The translations under genes were made by a program, and so were the position numbers. A DNA stretch of 64,000 nt from Gordonia sediminis. Its GTDB lineage: Bacteria > Actinomycetota > Actinomycetes > Mycobacteriales > Mycobacteriaceae. This document shows, one piece after another, positions 1 to 8,167 of the stretch; the first letter of the stretch is position 1; each line of letters opens with the position of its first letter. The notes beneath the pieces are model-generated. The model was not told where the DNA came from and did not search any database. It saw only the letters and a program-made list of their open reading frames with translations. The DNA is taken from contig RZUM01000001.1 in NCBI GenBank assembly GCA_004193205.1, positions 310,001 to 374,000 on the forward strand, in the 5' to 3' direction.

Positions 1-254
1 CGGCGCACGGTGAGTTCGGCACTCTCCGCCAGCGCGACGATGCGTCGGGCGTCGGGCAGGAACGCGACTCCGGCGGCGGTCAGTGAGACCGCCCGGCTGC
101 TGCGTTCGATCAGCGTGACGCCGAGTTCGTGTTCGAGTTGCTGGATCTGCCTGCTCAGCGGCGGCTGGGTCATGTGCAGGCGCTCGGCGGCCCGGCCGAA
201 GTGGAGTTCTTCGGCGACCGCGATGAAGCATGTGAGGCGCGACAGGGAGAACAT
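1..254 (-). CDS. LysR-family transcriptional regulator, N-terminal part (cut by window edge)
   Basis: Only the first 84 residues are present; the rest lies left of the window. The protein begins [20 protein letters not shown] and contains the LysR winged helix-turn-helix ([19 protein letters not shown] at about residues 29-47), which binds promoter DNA; the effector domain is not visible. It is divergent from the APC permease, with about 180 bp between the two starts, so it may regulate that permease. The next in-frame upstream codons are not better starts. Confidence 0.85.
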   Translation of the reverse strand, partial: MFSLSRLTCFIAVAEELHFGRAAERLHMTQPPLSRQIQQLEHELGVTLIERSSRAVSLTAAGVAFLPDARRIVALAESAELTVR

Positions 255-380
255 CGATCCACTTTCGGCATCGTGACCGCACGATCTGCGTCGGTCGGTA
301 AATCACGCTAGCGCACGTCTGTGGTGTCCACCTACCGTTCACCACCACCGATTACCGTGGCGTGATTCGATCGGCCCGCC

Positions 381-424
381 AGGGCACGACGAGGGCACGG
401 CGGGGGCACGGTGGGGGCACGGCG
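381..424. repeat. Four tandem 11-bp repeats upstream of the permease
   Basis: Four units of the form RGGGCACGRYG (381-391, 392-402, 403-413, 414-424) lie immediately upstream of the ribosome binding site of the APC permease, in the LysR/permease intergenic region. The period is close to one DNA helical turn. Function is not known; it may be a phase-variable spacer or a protein-binding array. Confidence 0.7.
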
Positions 425-435
425 AGGGAGGAACG

Positions 436-1701
436 GTGGCGACATCCGATGGTTCGGCTGCGGAGCTGAGTCGGCGACTCGGCGTCGGCGACGCGGTGAC
501 GATCGGCCTGGGCTCGATGATCGGGGCCGGGGTGTTCGCCGTGCTGGCGCCCGCAGCGCAGGCGGCCGGCAGCGCACTGCTGATCGGTCTGGCGGTCGCT
601 GCGGTGGTCGCCTACTGCAACGCCACGTCGTCGGCGCGATTGGCGAGTCTCTACCCGGTGTCCGGCGGCACCTACGTCTACGGCCGCGAACGCCTCGGTG
701 ACGTGTGGGGCTACCTCGCCGGCTGGTGTTTCGTCGTCGGCAAGACCGCGTCGTGCGCGGCGATGGCACTGACGGTCGGCGTGTACGTGTGGCCCGACTA
801 CGCGCATGCCGTCGCGGTCGCCGCGGTCGTCGCGGTGACGGCGGTCAACTACCGCGGAATCCAGAAGTCGGCGCTGGTGACCCGGGTGATCGTCGCGGTG
901 GTGCTGGCCGTCCTCGCGGCCGTCGTGGTGGTCGCGTTGTCGTCGTCGGCGGCCAGCGCCGAGCATCTGTCGATCGGTGCCGACGTGTCTGTGCACGGGG
1001 TGCTCCAGGCTGCCGGGCTGCTGTTCTTCGCGTTCGCCGGGTATGCGCGCATCGCAACGCTGGGCGAGGAGGTCCGGGACCCGGCCCGCACCATCGGGCG
1101 AGCGATCCCGGTAGCGCTGGCCGTCGCCCTCGTCGTGTATGTCGCGGTCGCCGTCGCCGCGCTGGCGGTGGTGGGACCCACCACCCTCGCCGAGGCCGCC
1201 GCGCCGCTGGCCGAGGTGGTCCGGGTCGCGGGTGCGCCCGGTCTCGCCCCGGTCGTGCAGGTGGGGGCGGCCGTCGCGGCGCTGGGATCGCTGCTCGCGC
1301 TGGTTCTCGGCGTCTCCCGCACGACGCTGGCGATGGCCCGCGACGGACACCTCCCGCGCTGGCTGGCCGCGGTGCACCCGCGCCACAAGGTGCCCCACCA
1401 CGCGGAAGTGGCGGTCGGGGTGGTCGTCGCGATCCTCGCCGCGACCGTCGACGTGCGATCCGCGATCGGCTTCTCGTCGTTCGGCGTGTTGTTCTACTAC
1501 GCCATCGCCAACGCGTCCGCGGCCACCCTGACACCCGAGGAGCGGCGGCCGCCGCGATGGCTGCCCGTCCTCGGCGTCGTCGGGTGTGTGGTGCTGGCCG
1601 TCTCCCTGCCGCTGGTGTCGGTGATCAGCGGCAGCGCGGTGATCGCGGTAGGTGTCGTGGCGTACTTCCTCCGTCGCCGATACCCCCAGAACTCCCGGTA
1701 A
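436..1701 (+). CDS. APC-superfamily amino acid/amine permease
   Basis: 421-residue integral membrane protein with about 12 hydrophobic segments. Near the N-terminus is the APC signature GLGSMIGAGVFAVLAP (about residues 24-39), the unwound helix 1 region that binds the substrate amine/carboxylate; GGTYVYGRERLG follows at about 77-88. It probably imports an amino acid or amine by proton symport, but the substrate cannot be told from sequence. The GTG start is preceded by GGGAGG at a spacing of 4-5 nt. It diverges from a LysR gene and converges on the glucarate operon across a hairpin terminator. Confidence 0.85.
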   Translation: MATSDGSAAELSRRLGVGDAVTIGLGSMIGAGVFAVLAPAAQAAGSALLIGLAVAAVVAYCNATSSARLASLYPVSGGTYVYGRERLGDVWGYLAGWCFVVGKTASCAAMALTVGVYVWPDYAHAVAVAAVVAVTAVNYRGIQKSALVTRVIVAVVLAVLAAVVVVALSSSAASAEHLSIGADVSVHGVLQAAGLLFFAFAGYARIATLGEEVRDPARTIGRAIPVALAVALVVYVAVAVAALAVVGPTTLAEAAAPLAEVVRVAGAPGLAPVVQVGAAVAALGSLLALVLGVSRTTLAMARDGHLPRWLAAVHPRHKVPHHAEVAVGVVVAILAATVDVRSAIGFSSFGVLFYYAIANASAATLTPEERRPPRWLPVLGVVGCVVLAVSLPLVSVISGSAVIAVGVVAYFLRRRYPQNSR

Positions 1702-1732
1702 CCCGAAAGCATCGGGTGTTCTGGGAGTTCTG
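1687..1732. terminator. Nested hairpin between convergent genes (bidirectional terminator)
   Basis: The outer arms CAGAACTCCC (1687-1696) and GGGAGTTCTG (1723-1732) enclose an inner stem ACCCGA/TCGGGT (1701-1706/1712-1717). The structure overlaps the last codons of the permease and lies 33 nt beyond the stop of the convergent glucarate dehydratase gene. There is no clear T-tract, as is common for actinobacterial terminators. Confidence 0.6.
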
Positions 1733-1764
1733 CGTGTTTCGGTAGGGCGCCGACGACCCTCGGC

Positions 1765-3030
1765 TCACCAGCGCGGGCTGGTGTTCTCGAACGTCGGGTC
1801 GATGGACTGCATGTAGCCGGTGTCGTCGCGGTCGCGGATGCCGCAGTCGAGGTACTGCTGATGCAGACGCTCCAAGGCCTCCTCGTCGATCTCGACGCCC
1901 AGGCCCGGACCGGTGGGCACCGGGACGGCGCCGTCGACGACCCGCAGCGCACCCGGCTTGACGACCTCCTCGCTCTTCCACGGCCAGTGCGTGTCGCAGG
2001 CGTAGGTCAGGTTGGGTGTCGCGGCGGCCAGATGCACCATCGCGGCGAGACTGATCCCGAGATGGGAATTGGAGTGCATCGAGAGCCCCATGCCGAAGGT
2101 GTCGCAGATGCCACCGAGCAGCCGCGAGCGTTGCAGACCGCCCCAGTAGTGGTGATCCGACAGCACCACCGACACCGAGTTCTTCAGCACCGCGGGCTTG
2201 AGGTGGTCGAAGGCCACGACGCACATGTTGGTCGCCAGCGGCATCTTCGCCTCGGCCGCGACCTCGGCCATGCCGTCCAGACCGGGCGTCGGGTCCTCCA
2301 GGTATTCGACGATGCCGTCGAGTTCGGCGGCCACCCGCACCGACGTGTCCACGGTCCACGCCGCGTTCGGGTCGAGTCGCAGCGGTATGCCGGGGAACTC
2401 GGCGTGCAGCGCCTTGATGGCCGCGACCTCCTCGTCGGGGGCGAACACGCCACCTTTGAGTTTGATCGCGGTGAAGCCGTAGTCGTCGATCATCCGGCGG
2501 GCCTGACGGATGAGGCCGGCGGGGTCGATCGCCTCACCCCAGTCGTCGTCGGCGGCGCCCGGGTGACCGGCCCACTTGTAGAACAGGTAGGCGCTGAACG
2601 GCACCCGGTCGCGGACGGCGCCGCCGAGCAGGTCGGAGACCGGGCGGTCCAGCGCCTTGCCCTGGATGTCGAGGCAGGCCACCTCGAACGGGGAGAAGAC
2701 GCGGTCGGTGGTGCTCGCGGTGGTGATCATGCCGGCGACGCCGTCGCCGCCGGTCACCGTCAGCTGCGCGATGCGGTTGTCGATGACCTCACGAATCCGG
2801 TTGAGCGCGAATACGTCGAGGCCGATGATCGCCTCGGCCGCGGCCTCCATGCGGGTGATGTGTGCGGTGTCGGCGTAGGTCTCCCCGATACCGCGCAGGC
2901 CGCCGTCGGTTTCGATCTGGATGATCGCACGCAGCGCGTACGGCTGGTGGACGCCGACGGTGTTGAGCAACGGTGGGTCGACGAACGCGACCGGGGTGAC
3001 GGTCACCCTGGTGATGGTGGTGGGGATCAT
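1765..3030 (-). CDS. gudD: D-glucarate dehydratase (enolase superfamily)
   Basis: 421 residues. It catalyses Mg2+-dependent dehydration of D-glucarate to 5-dehydro-4-deoxy-D-glucarate. Enolase-superfamily features are visible: KLKGG (K190, K192), RLDPN (D220, N222), the metal ligand in LEDP (E245), a further acidic ligand in TNMC/SDHHYWGG (N268, D292-H293) and the SMHSNSHLGIS loop with H319, matching the catalytic base of E. coli GudD. It is slightly shorter than E. coli GudD (446). It is the last gene of the operon: its ATG overlaps the stop of the upstream dehydratase gene by 1 nt (TGATG), implying translational coupling. The pathway partners in order support the assignment. Confidence 0.93.
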   Translation of the reverse strand: MIPTTITRVTVTPVAFVDPPLLNTVGVHQPYALRAIIQIETDGGLRGIGETYADTAHITRMEAAAEAIIGLDVFALNRIREVIDNRIAQLTVTGGDGVAGMITTASTTDRVFSPFEVACLDIQGKALDRPVSDLLGGAVRDRVPFSAYLFYKWAGHPGAADDDWGEAIDPAGLIRQARRMIDDYGFTAIKLKGGVFAPDEEVAAIKALHAEFPGIPLRLDPNAAWTVDTSVRVAAELDGIVEYLEDPTPGLDGMAEVAAEAKMPLATNMCVVAFDHLKPAVLKNSVSVVLSDHHYWGGLQRSRLLGGICDTFGMGLSMHSNSHLGISLAAMVHLAAATPNLTYACDTHWPWKSEEVVKPGALRVVDGAVPVPTGPGLGVEIDEEALERLHQQYLDCGIRDRDDTGYMQSIDPTFENTSPRW

Positions 3031-3965
3031 CAGGCGGTCGCATTCGCGGCAAGCGAGCCGGCGAGCACGGAACGTCCGGCCGCGGTGATGCGTCCGAGTT
3101 CGGCCTGATGCTCGACGGTCGGCGGCACCAGCGGCGCCCGCACCGGCCCGGCCTCGATCCCCTCCATGGTGACGCCGTGCTTGATCAGCGACACCGCGTA
3201 GCCGGGCACCTTGTTACGCAGTCGTACCAGCGGGTGGAAGAAGTCGCGCAGCAGCGCCTCGGTGAGGCCGATGTCGCCGGTCTCCAGCGAGTTGTAGAAC
3301 GCCAGTGCCAGTTCGGGGGCGAACGCGAAGGTCGCCGAGGAGTAGAGCGTGACGCCGATGGCGCGGTAGGCCTGCTGGGTGATCTCGGCAGTCGGGAGGC
3401 CGTTGAAGAACAGGAACTCCTTGCCCGAGTCCGCCAGCGCGTCCTGCACGGCGATGACGATTCGTGCGACGTTGTCGAGATCGCCTGTGCCGTCCTTGAA
3501 TCCGATGACGGTCGGCAGCTTGGCGACCTCGATCGCGGAGGCTTCGTCGAAGACCGCATTGCCGCGGTTGTAGACGATGACCGGCAGGTCGGTGGTCGCG
3601 GCGACCGCGCGGGTGTATTCGGCGAGGCCGGCCGGCGGCATGGTCACCAGGTATGGCGGCAGCAGCAGGATGCCATCGGCGCCATGGGCTTTCGCGCTGG
3701 CCGCGAACTCCTTGGCCTGCACCAGCGAGCCACCGGCGCCGGCGAACACCGGGACCCGTCCGGCGACGGTGTCGACGGCGGTCGCCACGATCTTGCCGAA
3801 CTCCTCGAGACCGAGGGCGTGGAACTCGCCGGTGCCGCAGGCCACGAAGACGCCGCCGGGGCCGGCCGCGACCCCGCGGGCGATGTGTTCGGCGAGACGG
3901 TCGTGGTCGACCTCGCCGTTGCTGTCGAAGGGTGTGACGGGAAAGAACAAGACGCCGTTGAGCAT
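3030..3965 (-). CDS. kdgD: 5-dehydro-4-deoxyglucarate dehydratase (DapA/NAL family)
   Basis: 311 residues. A TIM-barrel aldolase-family enzyme that dehydrates and decarboxylates 5-dehydro-4-deoxyglucarate to 2-oxoglutarate semialdehyde. The Schiff-base lysine sits in VIGFKDGTGD (K157) and the conserved tyrosine in VIVYNRGN (Y132). The chosen ATG (3965) has AAGGAG about 6-8 nt upstream; an open frame extends further upstream but would overlap the dehydrogenase gene and adds no family sequence. It sits between the semialdehyde dehydrogenase and glucarate dehydratase genes in the same operon. Confidence 0.92.
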   Translation of the reverse strand: MLNGVLFFPVTPFDSNGEVDHDRLAEHIARGVAAGPGGVFVACGTGEFHALGLEEFGKIVATAVDTVAGRVPVFAGAGGSLVQAKEFAASAKAHGADGILLLPPYLVTMPPAGLAEYTRAVAATTDLPVIVYNRGNAVFDEASAIEVAKLPTVIGFKDGTGDLDNVARIVIAVQDALADSGKEFLFFNGLPTAEITQQAYRAIGVTLYSSATFAFAPELALAFYNSLETGDIGLTEALLRDFFHPLVRLRNKVPGYAVSLIKHGVTMEGIEAGPVRAPLVPPTVEHQAELGRITAAGRSVLAGSLAANATA

Positions 3966-3997
3966 CAGAGGACTCCTTGGATGGGGTTCGGGGGATT

Positions 3998-5608
3998 TCA
4001 GTCGCGGGTGAGTTCGCCGTCGACGCGGCGCCAGATCTGTTCGGGGTTGCCGTCGGCGATCGCCGTCGGCAGCAGGTCGGCCGGCACGTTCTGGTACGCG
4101 ACGGGCCGTAGGAACCGCTCGATCGCGAGCGATCCGACCGAGGTGGTTCGGCTGTCCGAGGTGGACGGGTAGGGGCCGCCGTGCACCATCGCGTGGCAGA
4201 CCTCGACACCGGTGGGCCATCCGTTGAACAGGATGCGTCCGGCCTTGAGTTCGAGCAGCCCCACGAGGTCGGCGGCGTCGTCGTGGTCGGTGTCGTCGGC
4301 GTGGACGGTCGCGGTGAGCTGGCCCTCGAGTTTGGCGGTGACCTCTCGGACCTGCTGGGAGTCACGGCATTTCACGACGAGGCTCGACGACCCGAAGATC
4401 TCCTGCTGCAGGGTTTCCGAACCCAGGAAGGTGTCGGCGTCGGTGGTGAACAGCGCGGCGCGGCACGCATTGGGGGCCGAGGTCTCGGCAGCACGGGCCA
4501 CCACCGTCGCGGCGCCGTCGAACTCCTCGACGCCGTGTGCGAAGGACTGCGCGATGTTCGGGGTGAGCATCGGGGTTGGTGTGGTCGCGGCGACTGCCTC
4601 GGCGGCGGCGTCGATGAAGGTGTCGAGGTCGGGGCTGTCGACGGCGATGACCAGACCGGGGTTGGTGCAGAACTGACCCGAGCCGAGCGTCAGCGACCCG
4701 ACGAAGGCGCGGCCGAGGTCGGCGGCCCCGGTCCTCAGCGCACCGGGCAGCGGGTAGACCGGGTTGATCGAGCTCATCTCGGCGTAGACCGGGATCGGTT
4801 CGGGTCGCGACGCCGCAGCCTGCACGAGGGCGGTACCGCCGGATCGTGATCCGGTGAAGCCGACCGCCTTGATGCGTGGGTCGGTGACCAGTGCGATGCC
4901 GAGTTCGCGGCCGCTGCCGTAGAGCAGCGAGAAGGTTCCTGCGGGCATTCCGGTCGAGGTGATCGCGGCGGTGATGGCGCGGCCGACGAGTTCGGAGGTG
5001 CCGGGGTGCGCGTCGTGGGCCTTGACCACCACGGGGCAGCCGGCGGCGAGCGCCGACGCGGTGTCACCACCGGCGACGGAGAATGCGAGCGGGAAGTTGC
5101 TGGCACCGAACACCGCGACCGGGCCGAGCGGGATCTTGCGCTGACGGATGTCGGGACGCGGCAGCGGGGTGCGGTCGGGCAGGGCGGTGTCGATGCGGGC
5201 GCCGTTCCAGCTGCCTTCGCGCAGCACTGAGGAGAACAGCCGGAGCTGTCCCGAGGTGCGCCCAACCTCGCCGGTGATCCGCGCGACCGGGAGCCCGGTC
5301 TCGGCGGTGGCCCGGGCGACCAGGTCGTCGACGGCGGCGTCGAGGTTGCCGGCGATGGCGTCGAGGAAGTTCGCTCGTGCGGCCGACGAGGTGTTGCGGT
5401 AGATCGCGAAGGCCTCTGCGGCAGCGGCGGCGGCGCGGGCGACGTCGGCGGCGGTGCCGTGTGCGTAGGCCGGCTGCAGTCGTTCGTCGGTGGCCGGGTT
5501 GATGGCGTGCACCGCCGTGCCGGTGCCGGTGACGTGGTCACCGGCGATGATCATCTGGCCGGTCAGTGTCGGCGTCGTCAGCGATCCTGCCCGTTGCGCG
5601 GTGGTCAT
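3998..5608 (-). CDS. 2-oxoglutarate semialdehyde dehydrogenase (2,5-dioxovalerate dehydrogenase)
   Basis: 536 residues, aldehyde dehydrogenase superfamily, of the long form found in glucarate/galactarate and arabinonate pathways. It oxidises 2-oxoglutarate semialdehyde with NAD(P)+ to 2-oxoglutarate. The NAD(P)-binding segment VFGASNFPLAFSVAGGDTAS lies at about 166-185, the general-base glutamate is in YAEMSSINP (E277) and the nucleophile in GSGQFCTNPG (C314). First gene of the three-gene glucarate operon, 32 nt before the dehydratase gene. The start ATG is preceded by GGATGGAC, a weak ribosome site. Confidence 0.92.
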   Translation of the reverse strand: MTTAQRAGSLTTPTLTGQMIIAGDHVTGTGTAVHAINPATDERLQPAYAHGTAADVARAAAAAAEAFAIYRNTSSAARANFLDAIAGNLDAAVDDLVARATAETGLPVARITGEVGRTSGQLRLFSSVLREGSWNGARIDTALPDRTPLPRPDIRQRKIPLGPVAVFGASNFPLAFSVAGGDTASALAAGCPVVVKAHDAHPGTSELVGRAITAAITSTGMPAGTFSLLYGSGRELGIALVTDPRIKAVGFTGSRSGGTALVQAAASRPEPIPVYAEMSSINPVYPLPGALRTGAADLGRAFVGSLTLGSGQFCTNPGLVIAVDSPDLDTFIDAAAEAVAATTPTPMLTPNIAQSFAHGVEEFDGAATVVARAAETSAPNACRAALFTTDADTFLGSETLQQEIFGSSSLVVKCRDSQQVREVTAKLEGQLTATVHADDTDHDDAADLVGLLELKAGRILFNGWPTGVEVCHAMVHGGPYPSTSDSRTTSVGSLAIERFLRPVAYQNVPADLLPTAIADGNPEQIWRRVDGELTRD

Positions 5609-5739
5609 GGGAGTCCATCCTTGAATCGGCTACTGGTGGAACGGCTCCGATCACGTGGGGATCACCCCACGCGACCCGAGCCATGTTCTGACCGTAGAAC
5701 CGCCGATCCATTCATGTCCAAGTCAATTCTTCACACCAT

Positions 5740-5758
5740 CGATGCGGATCAGGCATCG
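5740..5758. promoter_or_regulatory. Inverted repeat in the glucarate operon promoter region
   Basis: The perfect 6-bp arms CGATGC (5740-5745) and GCATCG (5753-5758), 7 nt apart, lie about 130 nt upstream of the first glucarate gene. A TTGACT hexamer occurs on the minus strand just downstream of it. The 181-bp region 5609-5789 holds no gene; this is the only candidate operator seen. The controlling protein is not identified. Confidence 0.3.
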
Positions 5759-5789
5759 TTGCTGCATGAGTGACCACTGCGGCGCCGGG

Positions 5790-6920
5790 TCAGTCGCCTT
5801 CCAGCGGCGGGCGTTGCAGAACGAGTTTGGTGGTGCGGGCACGGTACGCCTCGGGCGCGTCGTCCCAGTCGGCGACGAGCGTCGTCACCCGTTCGGCCGG
5901 GAAGTCGGTCCGCGCGACGAAATCGAGGAGGTCCGGCATGACCGGCCGGACATTGGACACCCCGATCGTGAGCGTCGCATCGTTGGCGTACATGTGCATG
6001 AGCGGGATCTTGGTACCCCGCGGAAGGTAGTAGCCCACCGGCGTGCAGATGCCGCCCGGTTCCAGGGCGCGCAGCGCGGTGTCGACTCCGGCGGCACTGG
6101 ACGTGCCTTCGACCGCGAGGTCGTAGCGACGCGCAGGCAGGTGAGCGAGCCGCAGCTTCCCCTTGGACACCGCGACCGGCCGCGCGCCGAGCTCTTCGGC
6201 GATGGCCAGACGCTCGGGCCGATGATCGACATAGTCGACGACGTCGGCACCCAGCTGCACCGCCAGGCCGGCGGCGTACAGACCGATGCTCTGCGCCGCG
6301 CCGCCCAGGATGAGCACCCGCCCGCCGGGCCGCCGGCTCAACGCCGGCGCCACACAGCGCCAGGCGTCGGCGAGGTTGTCGCTGGCCGCGGCCACCCGCA
6401 ACGGGTCGATCCCGTCCGGCAGCTTGACCAGCATGTGGTCGGCGAACGGGATGCGCAGCCGATCGGCCACCATCCCGCCCCACGGACCCGACGCCGGACC
6501 GAACCCGAACGCCGACAACGCGCCCGCTCGCGTGGTGGAACACTTCGCGGTCAGCCCTCGCGAACATTCCGTGCACGCTCCGCAGGACACCGCCCAAGGC
6601 ACCACCACGCGATCGCCGCGTGCCAGACCCGTGACCGCGGAACCGGTTTCGAGAACCTCCGCGATACATTCGTGGCCGATCCCGAACGGGCCGCGGAACG
6701 GTACCGGGCCGCAGATGCTCGCCACCACCGGGTCGATCAGCCCGGCGCGCAGACCGAGTTGCATCGGCCGTGACACGTGGCGGTGGATCGGCAGCGTGTC
6801 ACCGTCGCAGCGCCCGGCGATGAACGGACGCACGATCGCATCGCTCGGCTCCTGCACCGTCGGGTCCGGCCGCTCACGCCACTCGAGATGGTGGGCGCGG
6901 ACGAGTTGCAGTTCCCGCAT
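5790..6920 (-). CDS. Zinc-dependent medium-chain alcohol dehydrogenase
   Basis: 376 residues, MDR family, probably an NAD(P)-dependent alcohol/polyol oxidoreductase. Catalytic zinc ligands are in AGRCDGD (C38) and GIGHECIA (H83, E84); the structural-zinc cysteines are C113, C116, C119 and C127. The nucleotide-binding site is LILGGAAQSIGLYAAG. The substrate is not predictable. Its ATG overlaps the stop of the preceding tautomerase gene by 1 nt (TGATG), so the pair is translationally coupled and probably repressed by the divergent TetR protein. A longer frame reading further upstream would overlap the whole tautomerase gene and is not used. Confidence 0.88.
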   Translation of the reverse strand: MRELQLVRAHHLEWRERPDPTVQEPSDAIVRPFIAGRCDGDTLPIHRHVSRPMQLGLRAGLIDPVVASICGPVPFRGPFGIGHECIAEVLETGSAVTGLARGDRVVVPWAVSCGACTECSRGLTAKCSTTRAGALSAFGFGPASGPWGGMVADRLRIPFADHMLVKLPDGIDPLRVAAASDNLADAWRCVAPALSRRPGGRVLILGGAAQSIGLYAAGLAVQLGADVVDYVDHRPERLAIAEELGARPVAVSKGKLRLAHLPARRYDLAVEGTSSAAGVDTALRALEPGGICTPVGYYLPRGTKIPLMHMYANDATLTIGVSNVRPVMPDLLDFVARTDFPAERVTTLVADWDDAPEAYRARTTKLVLQRPPLEGD

Positions 6921-7345
6921 CAGCCGTTCGCGCCCGCCGCCATCGCGGTGAGGTCCGCGAATCGGATGATGGCGCCGGCCGCTCCCCACGTGCCGTCGGG
7001 CTGTTCGTGGATGAGCACCCACACGCGCAGCCGGTCCGCATCGCCGAGGCCGGCCGCGGTCGCGATGTCGGCGGTGACCTGCTCGACAAGGCCTGCCTTG
7101 CGCCGCTCGGACAGTGCGCCGGCAGGCACGGTGACGTCGACGCGGAAGCGTGGGGCACCGTCCTCCGCGGTCACGAACGCCCCGGCCGGGACCTCGTTGA
7201 CCAGGCACCAGGCCTGGGCGCGGAAGAACGCCGTATCAGGTGCACCCTCCCAGGTCAGCAGGGTCGCCGCAAGTGTCTGCTGCAGGTCGGCGCGGGTCTG
7301 GTCGGTCAGGACGCCCTCGGGCAGCGTCACCTGGATCATCGGCAT
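6920..7345 (-). CDS. Tautomerase-superfamily protein (4-oxalocrotonate tautomerase/MIF-like)
   Basis: 141 residues beginning MPMIQVTLPEG; the mature Pro-2 would be the catalytic base of the tautomerase fold. Two consecutive MIF/4-OT-like halves are apparent: FRVDVTVPAGALSERRKAGL begins the second half at about residue 74, so this resembles a fused two-unit tautomerase. GGAGGC precedes the ATG. It is the first gene of a two-gene operon with the zinc alcohol dehydrogenase and lies 79 bp from a divergent TetR gene. The true substrate is unknown. Confidence 0.75.
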   Translation of the reverse strand: MPMIQVTLPEGVLTDQTRADLQQTLAATLLTWEGAPDTAFFRAQAWCLVNEVPAGAFVTAEDGAPRFRVDVTVPAGALSERRKAGLVEQVTADIATAAGLGDADRLRVWVLIHEQPDGTWGAAGAIIRFADLTAMAAGANG

Positions 7346-7356
7346 GACAGCCTCCT

Positions 7357-7372
7357 TATAACAGTCGTTATA
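7357..7372. promoter_or_regulatory. TetR operator box 1
   Basis: TATAACAGTCGTTATA is an inverted repeat with perfect 6-bp arms and a 4-nt spacer, in the divergent region between the tautomerase operon and the TetR gene. A near copy lies one superhelical-phase distance away (33 bp centre to centre). Overlap with the likely promoters suggests repression of both directions. Confidence 0.65.
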
Positions 7373-7389
7373 TTCAGAGGAGAGTACGC

Positions 7390-7405
7390 TATAACGGTCG
7401 TCATA
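7390..7405. promoter_or_regulatory. TetR operator box 2
   Basis: TATAACGGTCGTCATA differs from a perfect inverted repeat by one base pair and matches box 1 in 13 of 16 positions. It lies 19 bp before the TetR start codon, consistent with autoregulation. Confidence 0.6.
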
Positions 7406-7424
7406 GACAAGGGAGGTGCACGGC

Positions 7425-8006
7425 ATGGCGCAGGCGCGCGATCGCATGGTGGCAGGTGCGGCGGATATGCTCCGGCGACGCGGCCTGAACGCGACCAGCG
7501 TTCGAGAGCTGGCCAAGCACTCCGGCGCACCGCTCGGTTCGACCTACCACTACTTCCCCGGCGGGAAGACCGAATTGGTCACCGAGGCAGTACGTTTCGC
7601 CGACGAGCTGACGGTTAGACATCTCACCGAGGAACTCGAGGCCGGGCCGATCGACGGGGTGCGGGCGTTTCTCGCGATGTGGCGGGCGGTCGTCGTCGAC
7701 ACCGACTTCGGGGCCGGATGTCCGGTGCTGGCGGTCGCCGTCGAGCACCAGCCCGGCGACGACGACGAACCTCGACGCGCGGCGGCCGACGCGTTCGGGC
7801 GGTGGACCGATCTACTGGCCGAATCCCTCCGCGATCACGGCGCGACACCGGAGGCGGCGCGCCGCACCGCCACGCTCGTTGTGGCGGCGGTCGAGGGCAC
7901 CGTCGGCATCTGCCGCGCGCAGCGCAGCATCCGACCGCTCGACGATGTCCGCGAAGCGCTCGAACTCGCCATCGGTGCGGCCATCGGGCATTTCCCTGAC
8001 ATGTAA
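7425..8006 (+). CDS. TetR/AcrR-family regulator (LmrA/YxaF-like)
   Basis: 193 residues. The N-terminal helix-turn-helix has the LmrA/YxaF-type signature: LNATSVRELAKHSGAPLGST then YHYFPGGKTELV (about residues 22-53). The C-terminal ligand domain includes the family feature GAGCPVLAVAVE. ATG 7425 is chosen because GGAGG lies 9-13 nt upstream; a GTG at 7416 is in frame but too close to that site. It is divergent from the tautomerase/alcohol dehydrogenase operon and is likely its local repressor through the two boxes between them. The inducer is unknown. Confidence 0.85.
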   Translation: MAQARDRMVAGAADMLRRRGLNATSVRELAKHSGAPLGSTYHYFPGGKTELVTEAVRFADELTVRHLTEELEAGPIDGVRAFLAMWRAVVVDTDFGAGCPVLAVAVEHQPGDDDEPRRAAADAFGRWTDLLAESLRDHGATPEAARRTATLVVAAVEGTVGICRAQRSIRPLDDVREALELAIGAAIGHFPDM

Positions 8007-8147
8007 AGATTCGCGCCAGAAGTTTGCACGTTCTCCACCAATGTCAACAACCTTTACACGTCCACGGACGCATGCAGTTGCATGCACGTCGACAATCGTG
8101 TCACCGCCCGAGCCTGCAAGTACCGCCAAACGACCCTCCCGATTGCC

Positions 8148-8163
8148 TGTGATTGGTGTCACA
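8148..8163. promoter_or_regulatory. Crp/GlxR-type binding site at the aldehyde dehydrogenase start
   Basis: TGTGATTGGTGTCACA is an exact match to the TGTGA-N6-TCACA consensus used by actinobacterial Crp/GlxR proteins. It ends 4 nt before ATG 8168, so a bound protein would probably repress, unless translation starts elsewhere. The rest of 8007-8167 shows no gene. Confidence 0.6.
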
Positions 8164-8167
8164 CTTG

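Noticed and set aside
352-1401. Long minus-strand frame opposite the APC permease
   Set aside because: Arg/His/Gly-rich translation without family features; a typical antisense shadow in GC-rich DNA. The plus-strand permease has clear motifs.
3966-4220. N-terminal extension of the 5-dehydro-4-deoxyglucarate dehydratase
   Set aside because: The extension overlaps the dehydrogenase gene and is not family-like; ATG 3965 has a good ribosome site and begins at the usual family N-terminus.
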